A stretch of DNA of 64,000 nt from Cedecea neteri (GCF_000757825.1 NZ_CP009451.1:2356001-2420000), one strand, 5' to 3'; positions 1 to 13,065 are shown, counted from the stretch's first letter. Numbers and translations: made by a program. Notes: generated by a model from the letters alone, not told the origin.

Positions 1-2
1 CC

Positions 3-191
3 GGAGATGCAGCCTATATAGCAAAGGCGCTGGGCGTAGTTGCACGGGCAAAAGGGATGTCGCAAGTAGCCACTGAAACGGGCCTGTCTCGCGAACAGCT
101 GTACCGTTCATTTAGTGCAGAAGGAAACCCAACGCTTAAAAGCACGCTTGCCGTGATGAAAGCGCTGGGTATTACCCTTACCGTAAAGTAG
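3..191 (+). CDS. Addiction-module antidote protein, HI1420/HigA type, C-terminal part (5' end outside window)
   Basis: An open frame runs from the window edge to a TAG at 189-191 and gives 62 residues. They read as the end of a small helix-turn-helix antitoxin: an alpha-helical stretch, then a Cro/XRE-like segment (GMSQVATETGLSREQLYRSF) and the closing pattern 'NPTLKSTLAVMKALGITLTV', typical of the 'probable addiction module antidote' family. Such proteins usually neutralise a HigB/RelE-like toxin encoded just upstream, which would lie outside the window. E. coli has pepE at this place after yjbB, so this is a lineage-specific neighbour. The family call is from memory of its signature; the toxin partner is inferred, not seen. 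Confidence 0.75.
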   Translation, partial: GDAAYIAKALGVVARAKGMSQVATETGLSREQLYRSFSAEGNPTLKSTLAVMKALGITLTVK

Positions 192-219
192 GCGCCCAGC
201 CCATTAAGGCGCCATTTTT
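191..219 (+). terminator. Probable Rho-independent terminator after the antitoxin gene
   Basis: The two GGCGCC arms at 191-196 and 208-213 can pair around an 11-base loop and are followed by ATTTTT at 214-219. It sits between convergent genes, the antitoxin frame and yjbB. The stem is short, so the call is moderate. Confidence 0.5.
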
Positions 220-1851
220 CTAATACTCATCCCGCTCGTCGTCATCGTCCGGCTGGTCCAGCACGCTGTAGGCGACGGAACAGAACAACGAGTTGAGGCG
301 CTTCATATCCCCCAGCAGCCCAAGGTGCAGCGAACTGGTTTCGATGCTCTGCACGTTTTGCTGGTGCAGACGGTCGACGTGAGCGTGAGAATAGCGGCGG
401 TTCATAATGCGGAAACGGTGCTTGTTGCGGCGCAGGCGGCGGGCGCTGCCCAGGTCGCTTGAAAAGAATACCGACAGGCTGAGCTGCAGGTTGCTTATCA
501 GCTGCTGAAGCAGGTTGTCCAGCTCGGTCAGGCCATCCGGCGAAAAGGCCCGGCGCGCGGCGAGCGATTTATCCGCCACTTCGCTGCCCATACGTTCGAT
601 GATATCTGCCGCCTGTTCCAGGTTAAGCGACATTTCGATGATTTCCGCCCAGCGGCGGGACTCCATTTCCGCCAGATCTTCTTTTGGCATCTGCGCCAGA
701 TAAAGCTTAATGGCGGTATACAGCACGTCCACGTCGTCAGCCAGCTTGCGCAGCTCTTTTTCCTGACGCGGCTCGCCGTGCATTACCTTGCTCCAGGTTT
801 CCAGCATCTGCTCCAGCACGTCCCCCATTCTGAGGGTTTCGCGCGCAGCATTAGATAACCCCAGCGCAGGCGTATCCAGCGCCGTAGGATCGAGGTGCTT
901 CGGCTTCATGCGGGCATCGACTTCGGGCACTTCGCTGATAACCCGGCGGCAGAAGCGCGCCATCGGCTCGGCAAAAGGCACCATCACCAGGCAACGGATC
1001 AGGTTGTAGAACACGTGGAAGTAGATAACCAGCTCTGACTCAGGCAGCGGCAGGTGGTGCATCAATCGGGCAAGAATGTGCACAAACGGCAGCACCAGCA
1101 GGCTACCCACCAGCTTAAACAGCAGGCTGCCAAGCGCTACCCGGCGCGCTGCGGCATTCGCGGCGCTGTTGTTGATCATCGCCAGCAGGCCGGAGCCGAG
1201 GTTAGCGCCAATCACCAGGCATAGCGCCACATCAAACGAAATTACTCCGGTGGACGTCAGCGTGGCCGTCAGTAAAACGGCCGCCAGGCTGGAGTAGCTG
1301 ATGATGGCGAACATCGCGCCAATCAGCGCGTCGAGCATGATATCGCCGGTCAGAGAAGCGAAGATGACCTGGACACCGTTCGCCTGGGTGATCGGCGTGA
1401 CGGCCCCGACAATCAGCTCAAGCGCCAGCAGAATAAGGCCAAGGCCAATCCCCACGCGGCCAAGCTGCCCGGCGCGCGTTTGCTTGCGGCTGAGGAAGAA
1501 GATAACGCCGATAAAAATCAGCAGCGGCGAAAGCCACGAAAGATCGAAGGTCAGGATACGCGCCATCAGCGCCGTACCCACGTCGGCCCCCAGCACAATC
1601 ACCAGCGCAGGCGTAAGCGCCACCAGATCCTGAGCAACGAAGGACGTGACCAGCATCGTGGTGGCATTGCTGCTCTGCACCAAAGCGGTCACGCCGATAC
1701 CGGCGCAGAAGGCGAGAGGTTTCTTTTCTACGCTGCGGCTAAGTACGCTGCGCAGGTTGGCGCCGTAAACGCGCATGATACCGGTACGCACGATGTGCGT
1801 GCCCCAGACCAGCAGTGAAACGGCGGAAAGCAGGTGTAACAAGGTCAGCAC
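220..1851 (-). CDS. yjbB: Na+/phosphate cotransporter family protein YjbB (phosphate exporter)
   Basis: A 543-residue inner-membrane protein, the same length as E. coli YjbB. It has a hydrophobic N-terminal half with two NptA/SLC34-like repeats, marked by QSSN at residues 59-62 and SYSS at 185-188, the paired motifs that line the transport path in this family. The second half, about residues 340-540, is hydrophilic and helical like PhoU. E. coli YjbB is known to export phosphate when overproduced; that role here is inherited from the family. It lies downstream of metH in the same orientation, as in E. coli, but a strong hairpin between the two suggests separate transcription. Confidence 0.93.
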   Translation of the reverse strand: MLTLLHLLSAVSLLVWGTHIVRTGIMRVYGANLRSVLSRSVEKKPLAFCAGIGVTALVQSSNATTMLVTSFVAQDLVALTPALVIVLGADVGTALMARILTFDLSWLSPLLIFIGVIFFLSRKQTRAGQLGRVGIGLGLILLALELIVGAVTPITQANGVQVIFASLTGDIMLDALIGAMFAIISYSSLAAVLLTATLTSTGVISFDVALCLVIGANLGSGLLAMINNSAANAAARRVALGSLLFKLVGSLLVLPFVHILARLMHHLPLPESELVIYFHVFYNLIRCLVMVPFAEPMARFCRRVISEVPEVDARMKPKHLDPTALDTPALGLSNAARETLRMGDVLEQMLETWSKVMHGEPRQEKELRKLADDVDVLYTAIKLYLAQMPKEDLAEMESRRWAEIIEMSLNLEQAADIIERMGSEVADKSLAARRAFSPDGLTELDNLLQQLISNLQLSLSVFFSSDLGSARRLRRNKHRFRIMNRRYSHAHVDRLHQQNVQSIETSSLHLGLLGDMKRLNSLFCSVAYSVLDQPDDDDERDEY

Positions 1852-1940
1852 GGATTTTTATTCTCCTTATCGTTTTTAGGGTTCCTGAGGCAAAAAATAG
1901 CCACCCTTCTTCAGTATAAGGGGTTAACTTCAATAAAGAG

Positions 1941-1965
1941 ACAAGGCGCTCACGGAGCGCCTTGT
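1941..1965 (-). terminator. Terminator hairpin between metH and yjbB
   Basis: A perfect 11-bp stem (1941-1951 with 1955-1965) closes a 3-base loop. On the minus strand it is followed by a T-rich stretch (CTCTTTATT). It lies 30 bases after the metH stop codon and probably ends metH transcription before yjbB. Confidence 0.7.
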
Positions 1966-1994
1966 AAGTTGTAAGGAAAGGTTATTTTTAGCGG

Positions 1995-5678
<3,684 letters not shown>

Positions 5679-5768
5679 GCTCACTCCCACCTTTTTTCCC
5701 TGACTGACGGACCTGCAGCCCCATACTTGCACAAACTACAGGGTCGTAAAAGCCGCACGTCAGGAACA

Positions 5769-5781
5769 TGAGAGATGTTCA
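5769..5781 (+). promoter_or_regulatory. Candidate MetR binding site for metH
   Basis: TGAGAGATGTTCA differs by one base from the MetR consensus TGAA-N5-TTCA. It lies about 90 bases upstream of the metH start codon in the metH/iclR divergent region, where MetR acts in E. coli. A wider 17-base inverted repeat (GAACAT-N5-ATGTTC, 5764-5780) overlaps it. Confidence 0.5.
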
Positions 5782-5832
5782 GCATCACTCATCCGATCAG
5801 TCCGTGAGCGGTTGCAAATTCGCCAAATAAAA

Positions 5833-5848
5833 CGAAAATGATTTCCAC
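5833..5848 (+). promoter_or_regulatory. IclR autoregulatory operator upstream of iclR
   Basis: The sequence CGAAAATGATTTCCAC closely matches the IclR box (GGAAATNATTTCC), about 20 bases before the iclR start codon. E. coli iclR has nearly the same sequence here and represses itself. Confidence 0.75.
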
Positions 5849-5869
5849 GATACGAAAAAGGAGTCCGGT

Positions 5870-6703
5870 ATGGTTGCTACAGTCCCCGCTAAACGAGGTA
5901 AGAAACCCCGCGCCGCAGCCGCTGCTGCCCCGCAGGTCACCGGGCAGGTTCAATCCCTCACTCGCGGCCTCAAACTGCTGGAGTGGATTGCCGAATCTCA
6001 CGGCAGCGTGGCGTTGACCGAGCTTGCCCAGCAGGCCGGCCTGCCGAACTCCACGACCCACCGTCTGCTGACCACGATGCAGCAGTTAGGCTTCGTTCAC
6101 CAGGTAGGCGATCTGGGCCACTGGACGATTGGCGCTCACGCTTTTGTCGTCGGCAGCAGCTTCCTGCAAAGCCGCAACCTGCTGGCCATCGTGCACCCGA
6201 TTCTGCGCAAGCTGATGGAAGCTTCCGGCGAAACCGTTAACCTCGCGGTGCTGGACAAGAGCGATCATCAGGCGATTATCATCGACCAGGTTCAGTGCAC
6301 GCAGTTGATGCGTATGTCGGCCCCCATTGGCGGCAAGCTGCCGATGCACGCTTCCGGCGCAGGCAAGGCGTTTCTGGCTCATCTCAACGATGACGAACTG
6401 GCGGGCCTGCTGCACCGCAAGGGCTTACACAGCTACACGCCCGCAACGCTGACTTCACCGCTGCATTTAAAAGAAGATTTAGCGCAAACGCGCAAGCGGG
6501 GTTACTCGTTTGACGATGAAGAACATGCGCTGGGGCTACGCTGCGTGGCCTCCTGCATCTACGACGAGCACCACGAGGCGTTTGCTGCCATCTCCATTTC
6601 TGGCCCGATTTCGCGCATCACCGATGACCGGGTGACGGAGATTGGCGCTCTGGTCATTAAGGCAGCGAAGGAAATTACTCTGGCATACGGCGGCGGGCGC
6701 TAA
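5870..6703 (+). CDS. iclR: Glyoxylate bypass operon repressor IclR
   Basis: A 277-residue transcription factor of the family it names. After a basic, Ala-rich leader of about 25 residues comes the winged helix-turn-helix (about residues 25-90, with [20 protein letters not shown] as the HTH). The effector domain follows, with the [17 protein letters not shown] loop and the C-terminal SISGP segment used to bind glyoxylate or pyruvate. It represses aceBAK, which lies just beyond it, and its own gene; operators for both are visible. It ends tail-to-tail with aceK, sharing 4 bases (6700-6703). A good ribosome-binding site (AAGGAG) precedes the ATG. Confidence 0.96.
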   Translation: MVATVPAKRGKKPRAAAAAAPQVTGQVQSLTRGLKLLEWIAESHGSVALTELAQQAGLPNSTTHRLLTTMQQLGFVHQVGDLGHWTIGAHAFVVGSSFLQSRNLLAIVHPILRKLMEASGETVNLAVLDKSDHQAIIIDQVQCTQLMRMSAPIGGKLPMHASGAGKAFLAHLNDDELAGLLHRKGLHSYTPATLTSPLHLKEDLAQTRKRGYSFDDEEHALGLRCVASCIYDEHHEAFAAISISGPISRITDDRVTEIGALVIKAAKEITLAYGGGR

Positions 6704-8442
6704 CCCGCCCTCTTCACGTCCCCAAACCGCTGGCTGAAACGCTGGCGGCGGCGATAGGCGAAGACATCCTCGACATAGCCCTCGCGGATGCGGGTTTGCA
6801 AAGCTCGCCAAAAGTCGGCGCGGAACAGGTCAGCGTGCATTTCATCGAATAGCGGGCGAATACGCCTGTCCGCGCAAAGATAGTGCCTGAATTCCTCCGG
6901 GAAGACATCGCCCGGCGAGATGCTGTACCAGGGCTCGGAGGACAACTCATCCTCTGGGTAACGTGGCGGCGGAATATCCCGGAAATTTACCTCGGTCATA
7001 TAGCAAATTTCATCGTAATCGTAGAACACCACTCGCCCGTGGCGCGTCACGCCAAAGTTTTTAAACAGCATGTCACCGGGGAAAATATTAGCCGCCGCCA
7101 GTTGGCGAATGGCGTTGCCGTACTCTTCCACCGCATCCCTCAACTGCTGACCTTCAACCTGCTCAAGCCACAGGTTGAGCGGCACCATTCGCCGTTCGAT
7201 ATAAAGATGGCTAATGGCAATGCGGTCGCCAAGATCGGTGAGTTTTTCCGGGACTTCTTCGTGCAGCAGCGCCATTAACTCAGGGCTTATCTGCTGCTTA
7301 TCCAGCACGAAGTTTTCAAACTCCTGGGTATCCGCCATACGCCCCACGCGGTCGTGTTCCTTTACCAGCTGGTAGCAGGCACGAACCCTTTCGGCGGTGA
7401 CTTCTTTCTGCGGCGCGAACCTGTCCTTTATCACCTTAAAAACACGATCGAAGCCCGGGAGAGTGAAGACCAGCATCACCATGCCACGAATGCCCGGCGC
7501 CTCAATAAACTGCTCGGGCGTGTTGTTAATGTAGGTCAGATATTCGCGATAGCTTTCGGTTTTGCCGTGCTTCTGGCAGCCGATTGCCATATACAGTTCG
7601 GCGGTGGTTTTGCCCGGTAAAATCTCGCGCAGCCACTCGACGAGCGCGGCGGGGAAAGGGGCATAAACCATAAAGTAAGAACGAGCGAAGCCAAAAACGA
7701 TGCTGGCTTCAGGTGAACTGGTCAGGCAGGTATCCACCATTAAGCGGCCATCATCTGTGCGGTGGATCGGCAGCAAAAATGGAATTGTTCTCCCCTGCAG
7801 TACCAGTTTGCCAACCAGCCAGGCGGCTTTATTGCGATAAAACAGCTCGTTGGCGACTTCGAGCGTGGCCGTACGCAATGCTTCTGCGCCGAACGTTTCA
7901 TGGAGATGGGCAAGAATAAAACCAACGTCCCGCGCAATATCCTGCCAGGGAAGACGCAGCGGGAGATCGGAGAGCAAGGTGGTGAGCAATGTCGTCCAGC
8001 CCTGCTCCGGGAAAAAGGTTTTAGCCAGCGGACGAGGCAGCGGCCGGAGCTGTTTGCCAGCCTGCGAGCTAAAGATAAAAAGCCGCTCGGGAGTAAGCGA
8101 GCGGTGATCGAAGAGCCGACAATAGACGGAATTAAAAAAGCTTTCGGCAATTTCAAAACGCGGATAATCCGGCAAAAGCCTGGTGTACTGCTCTTTCACG
8201 CGCAGCAAAAAGGCCGCATCGGTATTCTGGCCGCCGGTAATACAGCGAAGCTGCTCTACGACGAGCCCTACGTGATGATCGTAAAGATTGATACGGCTTT
8301 TCATCGCCTGCTGAACGGCGTGCCAGTCGGCCTGTTCAAAGCGCTGCTGCGCACCCGCGGTGACCTCAAGAAATCGACCGTATTGCGCATCGAACCCTTG
8401 CAGGATGGTGTGGGCAATTAACAGCTCCAGCCTGTGTGACAT
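6700..8442 (-). CDS. aceK: Isocitrate dehydrogenase kinase/phosphatase
   Basis: A 580-residue bifunctional enzyme that phosphorylates isocitrate dehydrogenase to turn it off during growth on acetate, and removes the phosphate when carbon is plentiful. This steers isocitrate into the glyoxylate bypass. The sequence is AceK-like from end to end, with [14 protein letters not shown] in the N-terminal regulatory half and [20 protein letters not shown] (about residues 455-475), the kinase catalytic/metal region of the family. It is the last gene of aceBAK. Only 57 bases separate it from aceA, and they hold a palindromic repeat whose end supplies the ribosome-binding site GGGGAG. Confidence 0.96.
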   Translation of the reverse strand: MSHRLELLIAHTILQGFDAQYGRFLEVTAGAQQRFEQADWHAVQQAMKSRINLYDHHVGLVVEQLRCITGGQNTDAAFLLRVKEQYTRLLPDYPRFEIAESFFNSVYCRLFDHRSLTPERLFIFSSQAGKQLRPLPRPLAKTFFPEQGWTTLLTTLLSDLPLRLPWQDIARDVGFILAHLHETFGAEALRTATLEVANELFYRNKAAWLVGKLVLQGRTIPFLLPIHRTDDGRLMVDTCLTSSPEASIVFGFARSYFMVYAPFPAALVEWLREILPGKTTAELYMAIGCQKHGKTESYREYLTYINNTPEQFIEAPGIRGMVMLVFTLPGFDRVFKVIKDRFAPQKEVTAERVRACYQLVKEHDRVGRMADTQEFENFVLDKQQISPELMALLHEEVPEKLTDLGDRIAISHLYIERRMVPLNLWLEQVEGQQLRDAVEEYGNAIRQLAAANIFPGDMLFKNFGVTRHGRVVFYDYDEICYMTEVNFRDIPPPRYPEDELSSEPWYSISPGDVFPEEFRHYLCADRRIRPLFDEMHADLFRADFWRALQTRIREGYVEDVFAYRRRQRFSQRFGDVKRAG

Positions 8443-8449
8443 TTATTTC

Positions 8450-8486
8450 TCCCCTCACCCCGGCCCTCTCCCAAAGGAGAGGGGGA
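8450..8486. repeat. Short palindromic intergenic repeat between aceA and aceK
   Basis: The DNA reads CCCCTCACCCCGGCCCTCTC then CCAAAGGAGAGGGGG. The stem CCCTCTCC/GGAGAGGG (8464-8471 with 8476-8483) closes a 4-base loop. The same motif is, to my knowledge, common between genes of many Enterobacteriaceae and other proteobacteria. In E. coli the matching gap carries REP elements thought to lower aceK expression relative to aceA. Only one copy was noticed in this window. Confidence 0.7.
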
Positions 8487-8499
8487 AAATAAAGTTTGT

Positions 8500-9807
8500 T
8501 CAGAACTGTTCTTCTTCGGTAGAACCAGTCAACGCGGTTACGGAAGAGGCGCCGCCCTGAATGATGGTAGTGACGCGGTCGAAGTAGCCGGTACCCACTT
8601 CCTGCTGATGAGAGACGAAGGTATAACCTTCGGAAGCCGCAGCAAACTCAGGCTGCTGTACCTTCTCAACATAGTGGCGCATCCCCTCGCCCTGAGCATA
8701 AGAGTGCGCCAGGTCGAACATGTTGAACCACATGCTGTGGATCCCCGCCAGGGTGATGAACTGGTACTTGTAGCCCATGTCCGACAGTTCTTGCTGGAAG
8801 GAAGCGATGGTTTTGTCATCGAGATTTTTCTTCCAGTTGAACGATGGCGAACAGTTGTAGGCCAGCAGCTTGCCAGGGAAGCGAGCGTGGATCGCTTCGG
8901 CAAAGCGACGGGCCTGGTCCAGATCGGGTTTAGAGGTTTCACACCAGACCAGGTCGGCATAAGGGGCATAGGCCAGGCCACGGCTGATAGCCTGCTCAAT
9001 GCCAGCCCGAGTGCGATAGAAACCTTCCTGCGTACGTTCGCCGGTGACGAACTCGCGGTCATATTCGTCGCAGTCGGAGGTGATCAGGTCTGCCGCATCG
9101 GCATCGGTACGGGCAATCAGCAGCGTGGGAACGCCCATCACGTCCGCCGCCAGACGAGCGGCGATTAATTTCTGGATAGCCTCCTGGGTCGGGACCAATA
9201 CTTTGCCGCCCATATGACCGCACTTTTTCACCGAGGCAAGCTGGTCTTCAAAGTGTACCGCCGCTGCACCGGCCTGAATCATCGACTTCATCAGCTCGAA
9301 GGCGTTTAGCACGCCGCCAAAGCCTGCCTCAGCGTCGGCAACGATCGGCAGGAAGTAGTCAACGTGGCGCGGGTCGCCCGGCTCAATATTCGACGCCCAC
9401 TGGATCTGATCCGCGCGCTGGAAGCTGTTGTTGATCCTGTCGACTACCGCAGGAACGGAGTTAGCCGGGTAGAGCGACTGATCCGGATACATGCTGGAGG
9501 CCAGGTTAGCATCCGCCGCCACCTGCCAGCCGGATAAGTAGATAGCTTCGATACCCGCTTTAGCCTGCTGCAAAGCCTGACCACCGGTTAACGCCCCCAG
9601 ACTGTTTACGTAGCCTTTTTTCGACTCGCCGTGCAGCAGACGCCAGAGCTTCGCCGCCCCGTGCTGCGCCAGCGTGCATTCCGGGTTCAGCGAACCGCGC
9701 AGTTTCACCACGTCTTCTGCGCTATAGGTACGCTCAATGCCTTCCCAACGCGGTTGTGTCCATTCTTGTTGTACTTGTTGAATCTGTTGGCTACGAGAGG
9801 TTTTCAT
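8500..9807 (-). CDS. aceA: Isocitrate lyase
   Basis: It cleaves isocitrate to glyoxylate and succinate, the first step of the glyoxylate bypass. The 435-residue protein carries the class signature KKCGHMGGK with catalytic Cys196 (residues 194-202), a TIM-barrel pattern and metal-binding acidic residues in the [14 protein letters not shown] stretch (about 152-165). E. coli AceA has 434 residues. It is the middle gene of aceBAK, 30 bases after aceB, and is transcribed from the IclR-controlled promoter upstream of aceB. Confidence 0.97.
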   Translation of the reverse strand: MKTSRSQQIQQVQQEWTQPRWEGIERTYSAEDVVKLRGSLNPECTLAQHGAAKLWRLLHGESKKGYVNSLGALTGGQALQQAKAGIEAIYLSGWQVAADANLASSMYPDQSLYPANSVPAVVDRINNSFQRADQIQWASNIEPGDPRHVDYFLPIVADAEAGFGGVLNAFELMKSMIQAGAAAVHFEDQLASVKKCGHMGGKVLVPTQEAIQKLIAARLAADVMGVPTLLIARTDADAADLITSDCDEYDREFVTGERTQEGFYRTRAGIEQAISRGLAYAPYADLVWCETSKPDLDQARRFAEAIHARFPGKLLAYNCSPSFNWKKNLDDKTIASFQQELSDMGYKYQFITLAGIHSMWFNMFDLAHSYAQGEGMRHYVEKVQQPEFAAASEGYTFVSHQQEVGTGYFDRVTTIIQGGASSVTALTGSTEEEQF

Positions 9808-9837
9808 TGCAGATGCTCCATTTTTATAGGGTTAGGT

Positions 9838-11436
9838 TCAGGCAAGCAGGCGGTAGCCCGGCAGCGTCAGGAAGTCGATTAACTCTTCTGAGGTGGTAAT
9901 TTGTTCCATCAGCCGTGCGGCTTCATCGAAGCGCCCCTGGCTATAACGCTGGTCCCCCAGCTCGGCCTGAATCACCAACATCTCTTCGGCAAGCATCTGG
10001 CGAAACAGCGATTTAGTGACGGTCTGGCCGTTGCTCAGCGTCTTCTGGTGATGGATCCATTGCCAGATGGAAGTACGGGAAATTTCAGCGGTCGCGGCAT
10101 CCTCCATCAGCCCATAGATAGGCACGCAGCCGTTGCCGGAGATCCAGGCCTCGATGTACTGCACTGCAACGCGGATGTTGGCGCGCATGCCTTCTTCGGT
10201 ACGCTCCCCAGGGCAAGGCTCAAGCAGCTGGGCCGCGGTAATGGGAACATCTTCGCTGCGGCTAATATCCAGCTGGTTGTGACGCTCACCTAGCGCTTTG
10301 CCAAAGACCTCGACAACCGTGTCCGCAAGGCCCGGATGCGCAATCCAGGTGCCGTCGTGGCCGTTGTTGGCCTCCATCTCTTTGTCCGCTTTGACTTTGT
10401 TCAGCACCCATTCATTACGCGCGCTGTCTTTGCTAGGGATAAAGGCCGCCATACCGCCCATCGCAAAAGCGCCCCGGCGATGGCAGGTTTTAATCAGCAG
10501 GCGCGAGTAAGCATTCAGGAACGGTTTGTCCATCGTCACGGACTGTCTGTCCGGCAGGACGCGATCCGGATGGTTTTTCAGGGTTTTTATGTAGCTGAAG
10601 ATGTAGTCCCAACGCCCGCAGTTCAGGCCGACAATGTGATCTTTCAGCGCGTGCAGGATCTCGTCCATCTGGAAGACTGCCGGTAACGTTTCGATCAGCA
10701 GAGTGGCCTTGATGGTGCCCCGCGGCAGATCGAAGCGATCTTCCGTAAAGCTGAATACTTCGCTCCACCAGGCGGCTTCCTGCCACGACTGCGTTTTCGG
10801 CAGGTAGAAGTAAGGGCCGCTGCCTTTGGCCAACAAGGCATCAACGTTGTGGAAGAAATAGAGCCCGAAGTCGAACAGGCTGCCCGGAATGGCTTCCCCA
10901 CGCCAGGTCACGTGTTTTTCAGGCAGGTGCAGGCCGCGTACGCGGCAAACCAGTACCGCCGGATCGGGCTTTAGCTGATAAATTTTTCCCGCTTCGTTGG
11001 TCCAGCTGATGGTGCCATTAACCGCATCGCGCAGGTTGATCTGGCCATCGATAACCTTGCTCCAGCTCGGTGCCAGGGAATCCTCAAAGTCGGCCATAAA
11101 TACTTTTACGTTAGCATTCAGGGCATTGATAACCATTTTGCGTTCAACCGGCCCGGTAATTTCAACCCGCCGGTCGAGAAGATCCTGTGGAATGCCGCGA
11201 ATTTGCCAGTCACTCTTTCGAATGGAATCGGTTTCCGAATTAAAATCAGGCAGTTTTCCTGCATCAATAGCCTGCTGCTCCGCAATACGAGCCGCCAGCA
11301 GCTTATTGCGCTGTGGGGTAAAGCGGGCTACCAGGTCGCTGAGGAAATCAACGGCTTCAGGGGTGAGAATCTGTCTCTCCTGGTCACCAAACGGCTGGCT
11401 AAAGGCCAGCTCTTCGCTAACTGTCTGTTGTGTCAT
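9838..11436 (-). CDS. aceB: Malate synthase A
   Basis: It condenses glyoxylate with acetyl-CoA to give malate, the second step of the glyoxylate bypass. The 532-residue length matches E. coli (533). Family features are MADFEDSLAPSW near residue 95, the LPKTQSWQEAAWW segment, the GLNCGRWDYIFSYIKT motif (about 270-285) and the MGGMAAFIPSKD loop. It is first in aceBAK and lies just downstream of the IclR operator and promoter. Confidence 0.97.
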   Translation of the reverse strand: MTQQTVSEELAFSQPFGDQERQILTPEAVDFLSDLVARFTPQRNKLLAARIAEQQAIDAGKLPDFNSETDSIRKSDWQIRGIPQDLLDRRVEITGPVERKMVINALNANVKVFMADFEDSLAPSWSKVIDGQINLRDAVNGTISWTNEAGKIYQLKPDPAVLVCRVRGLHLPEKHVTWRGEAIPGSLFDFGLYFFHNVDALLAKGSGPYFYLPKTQSWQEAAWWSEVFSFTEDRFDLPRGTIKATLLIETLPAVFQMDEILHALKDHIVGLNCGRWDYIFSYIKTLKNHPDRVLPDRQSVTMDKPFLNAYSRLLIKTCHRRGAFAMGGMAAFIPSKDSARNEWVLNKVKADKEMEANNGHDGTWIAHPGLADTVVEVFGKALGERHNQLDISRSEDVPITAAQLLEPCPGERTEEGMRANIRVAVQYIEAWISGNGCVPIYGLMEDAATAEISRTSIWQWIHHQKTLSNGQTVTKSLFRQMLAEEMLVIQAELGDQRYSQGRFDEAARLMEQITTSEELIDFLTLPGYRLLA

Positions 11437-11518
11437 TCGGTTACTCCTTCGTCTTATCCCGTCGAGACGGCCAAAAGTGAATCGCGCACGGCTGTGCAGT
11501 TTTCATGCAACAGAATTA

Positions 11519-11558
11519 AGACTACTTGATGAATTTTTAAAATCAAAAACAATTTCCA
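11519..11558 (-). promoter_or_regulatory. aceBAK promoter with overlapping IclR operator
   Basis: On the minus strand, TTGATT (-35, at 11541-11546) and TAGTCT (-10, at 11519-11524) are 16 bases apart. The IclR-box-like TGGAAATTGTTTTTGATTTT (11539-11558) covers the -35. The E. coli aceB promoter has the same -35, -10 and operator sequence as I remember it. The next 80 bases to the aceB ATG form an untranslated leader. Confidence 0.85.
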
Positions 11559-11635
11559 TTTTTGAATTTAAATTCATTTATCACATTGATATTTATAAGA
11601 TTAAAGTTTAAACAAGGAGGGAAGTGGTTTTCAGA

Positions 11636-11661
11636 ATATAAAAAAGGCGCCGGAGGCGCCT
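11636..11661 (-). terminator. metA terminator
   Basis: AGGCGCC (11645-11651) pairs with GGCGCCT (11655-11661) around a 3-base loop. On the minus strand it is followed by six T residues. It lies just after the metA stop codon and separates metA from the aceBAK promoter. Confidence 0.85.
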
Positions 11662-11681
11662 GTGGTGGGAAGCTGAAACGC

Positions 11682-12611
11682 TTAATCCAGCGTAGGGTTC
11701 ATGCGGCGGAGATCGAATGGCGTGATCTGGTAGACGTAATAGTTCAGCCAGTTGGTGAACAGTAAATTGCCATGGCTACGCCAGGTGGCACGAGGTTTTT
11801 TCGCCGGATCGTCCCCAGGGAAGTAGTTATAGGGCACATCAGGCTCGAGTCCCGCATCAACATCGCGGAAATACTCTCCGGACAGCGTTAAAGGATCGTA
11901 TTCCGGATGGCCCGTCACGAATGCGATGCGCTTATCCCTGCTGCCAAACAGATAGGCATCGCCCTGTTCGGTTTCGGCAAAAATCTCCAGATCCGTATAA
12001 TCGCGGATCAGCTGGGCGGGGAAGTCGGCATAGCGAGAGTGCGGCGCAAGAAATGAATCGTCAAAGCCGCGCGTCAGCAAAGCATGAGGCTGGGTGACAT
12101 GGTGCTCGTAGACGCCAGATAGTTTTTCATCCCGAGTTTGCTTCGGAATGCCATACAAAATATTCAGCGCGGCCTGCACGGCCCAGCAGACAAACAGCGT
12201 AGAGGTGACATGATCTTTGGCCCACTCCAGGACCTGCTGGATCTGTGGCCAGTAAGCGACGTCGTTAAATTCGACCAGGCCAAGCGGCGCGCCGGTCACA
12301 ATCAGGCCGTCATAGTTATCGTGCTGGATATCTTCAAAATTGCAGTAAAAGTTATTGAGATGTTCGCTGGGCGTGTTGCGAGATTCACGGCTATCAATGC
12401 GCAGCAGCTGGATGTCCACCTGCAGCGGAGAGTTGGAGAGCAGCCGCAGGAACTGGTTTTCCGTCTCAATTTTCTTCGGCATCAGATTCAGGATCAGTAC
12501 CTTTAGCGGACGTATTTCCTGATTACTGGCGCGCGATGAAGTCATCACAAAGACGTTTTCCTCACGCAGGAAATTGACGGCTGGTAGCTCGTCCTGCACC
12601 CGAATCGGCAT
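11682..12611 (-). CDS. metA: Homoserine O-succinyltransferase
   Basis: It makes O-succinyl-homoserine from homoserine and succinyl-CoA, the committed step of methionine synthesis. The 309-residue length equals E. coli MetA. The acyl-enzyme nucleophile Cys142 sits in [10 protein letters not shown], and the catalytic pair His235 and Glu237 lies in [11 protein letters not shown]. coli MetA is a heat-labile, feedback-inhibited enzyme. Its control here is visible upstream as four tandem met boxes plus a MetR site. E. coli yjaA and yjaB, which lie between rrnE and metA, are absent. Confidence 0.97.
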   Translation of the reverse strand: MPIRVQDELPAVNFLREENVFVMTSSRASNQEIRPLKVLILNLMPKKIETENQFLRLLSNSPLQVDIQLLRIDSRESRNTPSEHLNNFYCNFEDIQHDNYDGLIVTGAPLGLVEFNDVAYWPQIQQVLEWAKDHVTSTLFVCWAVQAALNILYGIPKQTRDEKLSGVYEHHVTQPHALLTRGFDDSFLAPHSRYADFPAQLIRDYTDLEIFAETEQGDAYLFGSRDKRIAFVTGHPEYDPLTLSGEYFRDVDAGLEPDVPYNYFPGDDPAKKPRATWRSHGNLLFTNWLNYYVYQITPFDLRRMNPTLD

Positions 12612-12630
12612 AACCTTATATCCTCAAAGC

Positions 12631-12662
12631 ATACGTTTAAACGTTTAGACATCCAGACACCT
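12631..12662 (-). promoter_or_regulatory. MetJ operator (four tandem met boxes) upstream of metA
   Basis: Four contiguous 8-base units resemble the met box AGACGTCT: ATACGTTT, AAACGTTT, AGACATCC and AGACACCT. They start 20 bases upstream of the metA ATG, where MetJ-AdoMet represses metA in E. coli. Confidence 0.8.
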
Positions 12663-12708
12663 GACAATACCGAGTTTGGCAATCAATGTCGAGCCAGAAG
12701 CGAAAAGG

Positions 12709-12721
12709 TGAAAATGTTTCA
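12709..12721. promoter_or_regulatory. MetR activator site upstream of metA
   Basis: TGAAAATGTTTCA fits the MetR consensus TGAA-N5-TTCA exactly. It lies about 100 bases upstream of the metA start codon, beyond the met boxes. Confidence 0.65.
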
Positions 12722-12825
12722 TTTAGCGGAGATGGCTAAGATCAGGGCTTTACGCTGGAATGGGGGCCGAAATGCAGTGAATGAGTCTATCCGCTGTGAC
12801 GTGAAAATTAGCAGGGCATAGAAAG

Positions 12826-12881
12826 CAAAAAACCCCAGCCGTCAGGCTGAGGTTTTCTGTTTTATTTGATGCCTGGCAGTT
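12826..12881 (-). terminator. Distal (T2) terminator of the first rRNA operon, with a relic of the 5S 3' end
   Basis: AACCCCAGCC and GGCTGAGGTT (12831-12853) form a stem, with a T-rich tract on the minus-strand exit side. Just before it in transcription order lies AACTGCCAGGCATCAAATA, a copy of the 5S rRNA 3' end (12863-12881). E. coli rrnB T2 has the same arrangement. The stem sequence here equals the proximal terminator of the other rRNA operon in this window. Confidence 0.85.
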
Positions 12882-13001
12882 GTATGCCGGGCTGTCCTGC
12901 CCGTCACCCTGCGGGCAGCCTCCGGCTGTGCAAAATCGTTCCCGACTTAGTATTCGTATCATCCTGATACTCACCCCTCCGGGGCCGCCGCAGGCGGCGT
13001 T

Positions 13002-13024
13002 CAAAATCGTTCCCGACGATTTTG
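13002..13024 (-). other. Conserved-loop hairpin between T1 and T2 of the first rRNA operon
   Basis: CAAAATCGT and ACGATTTTG pair perfectly (9 bp) around a 5-base loop that reads CGGGA in the transcript. A truncated direct copy of one arm plus loop (CAAAATCGTTCCCGAC) lies at 12931-12946. The other rRNA operon has the same loop with a different, fully compensated stem. Confidence 0.75.
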
Positions 13025-13065
13025 TCCTACTCAGGAGAGCGCTCCCCGACAAACAACAGATAAAA

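Noticed and set aside
5679..5732. An 18-residue N-terminal extension of MetH
   Set aside because: The GTG at 5678 gives the exact E. coli length and has a ribosome-binding site; the extension has no similarity.
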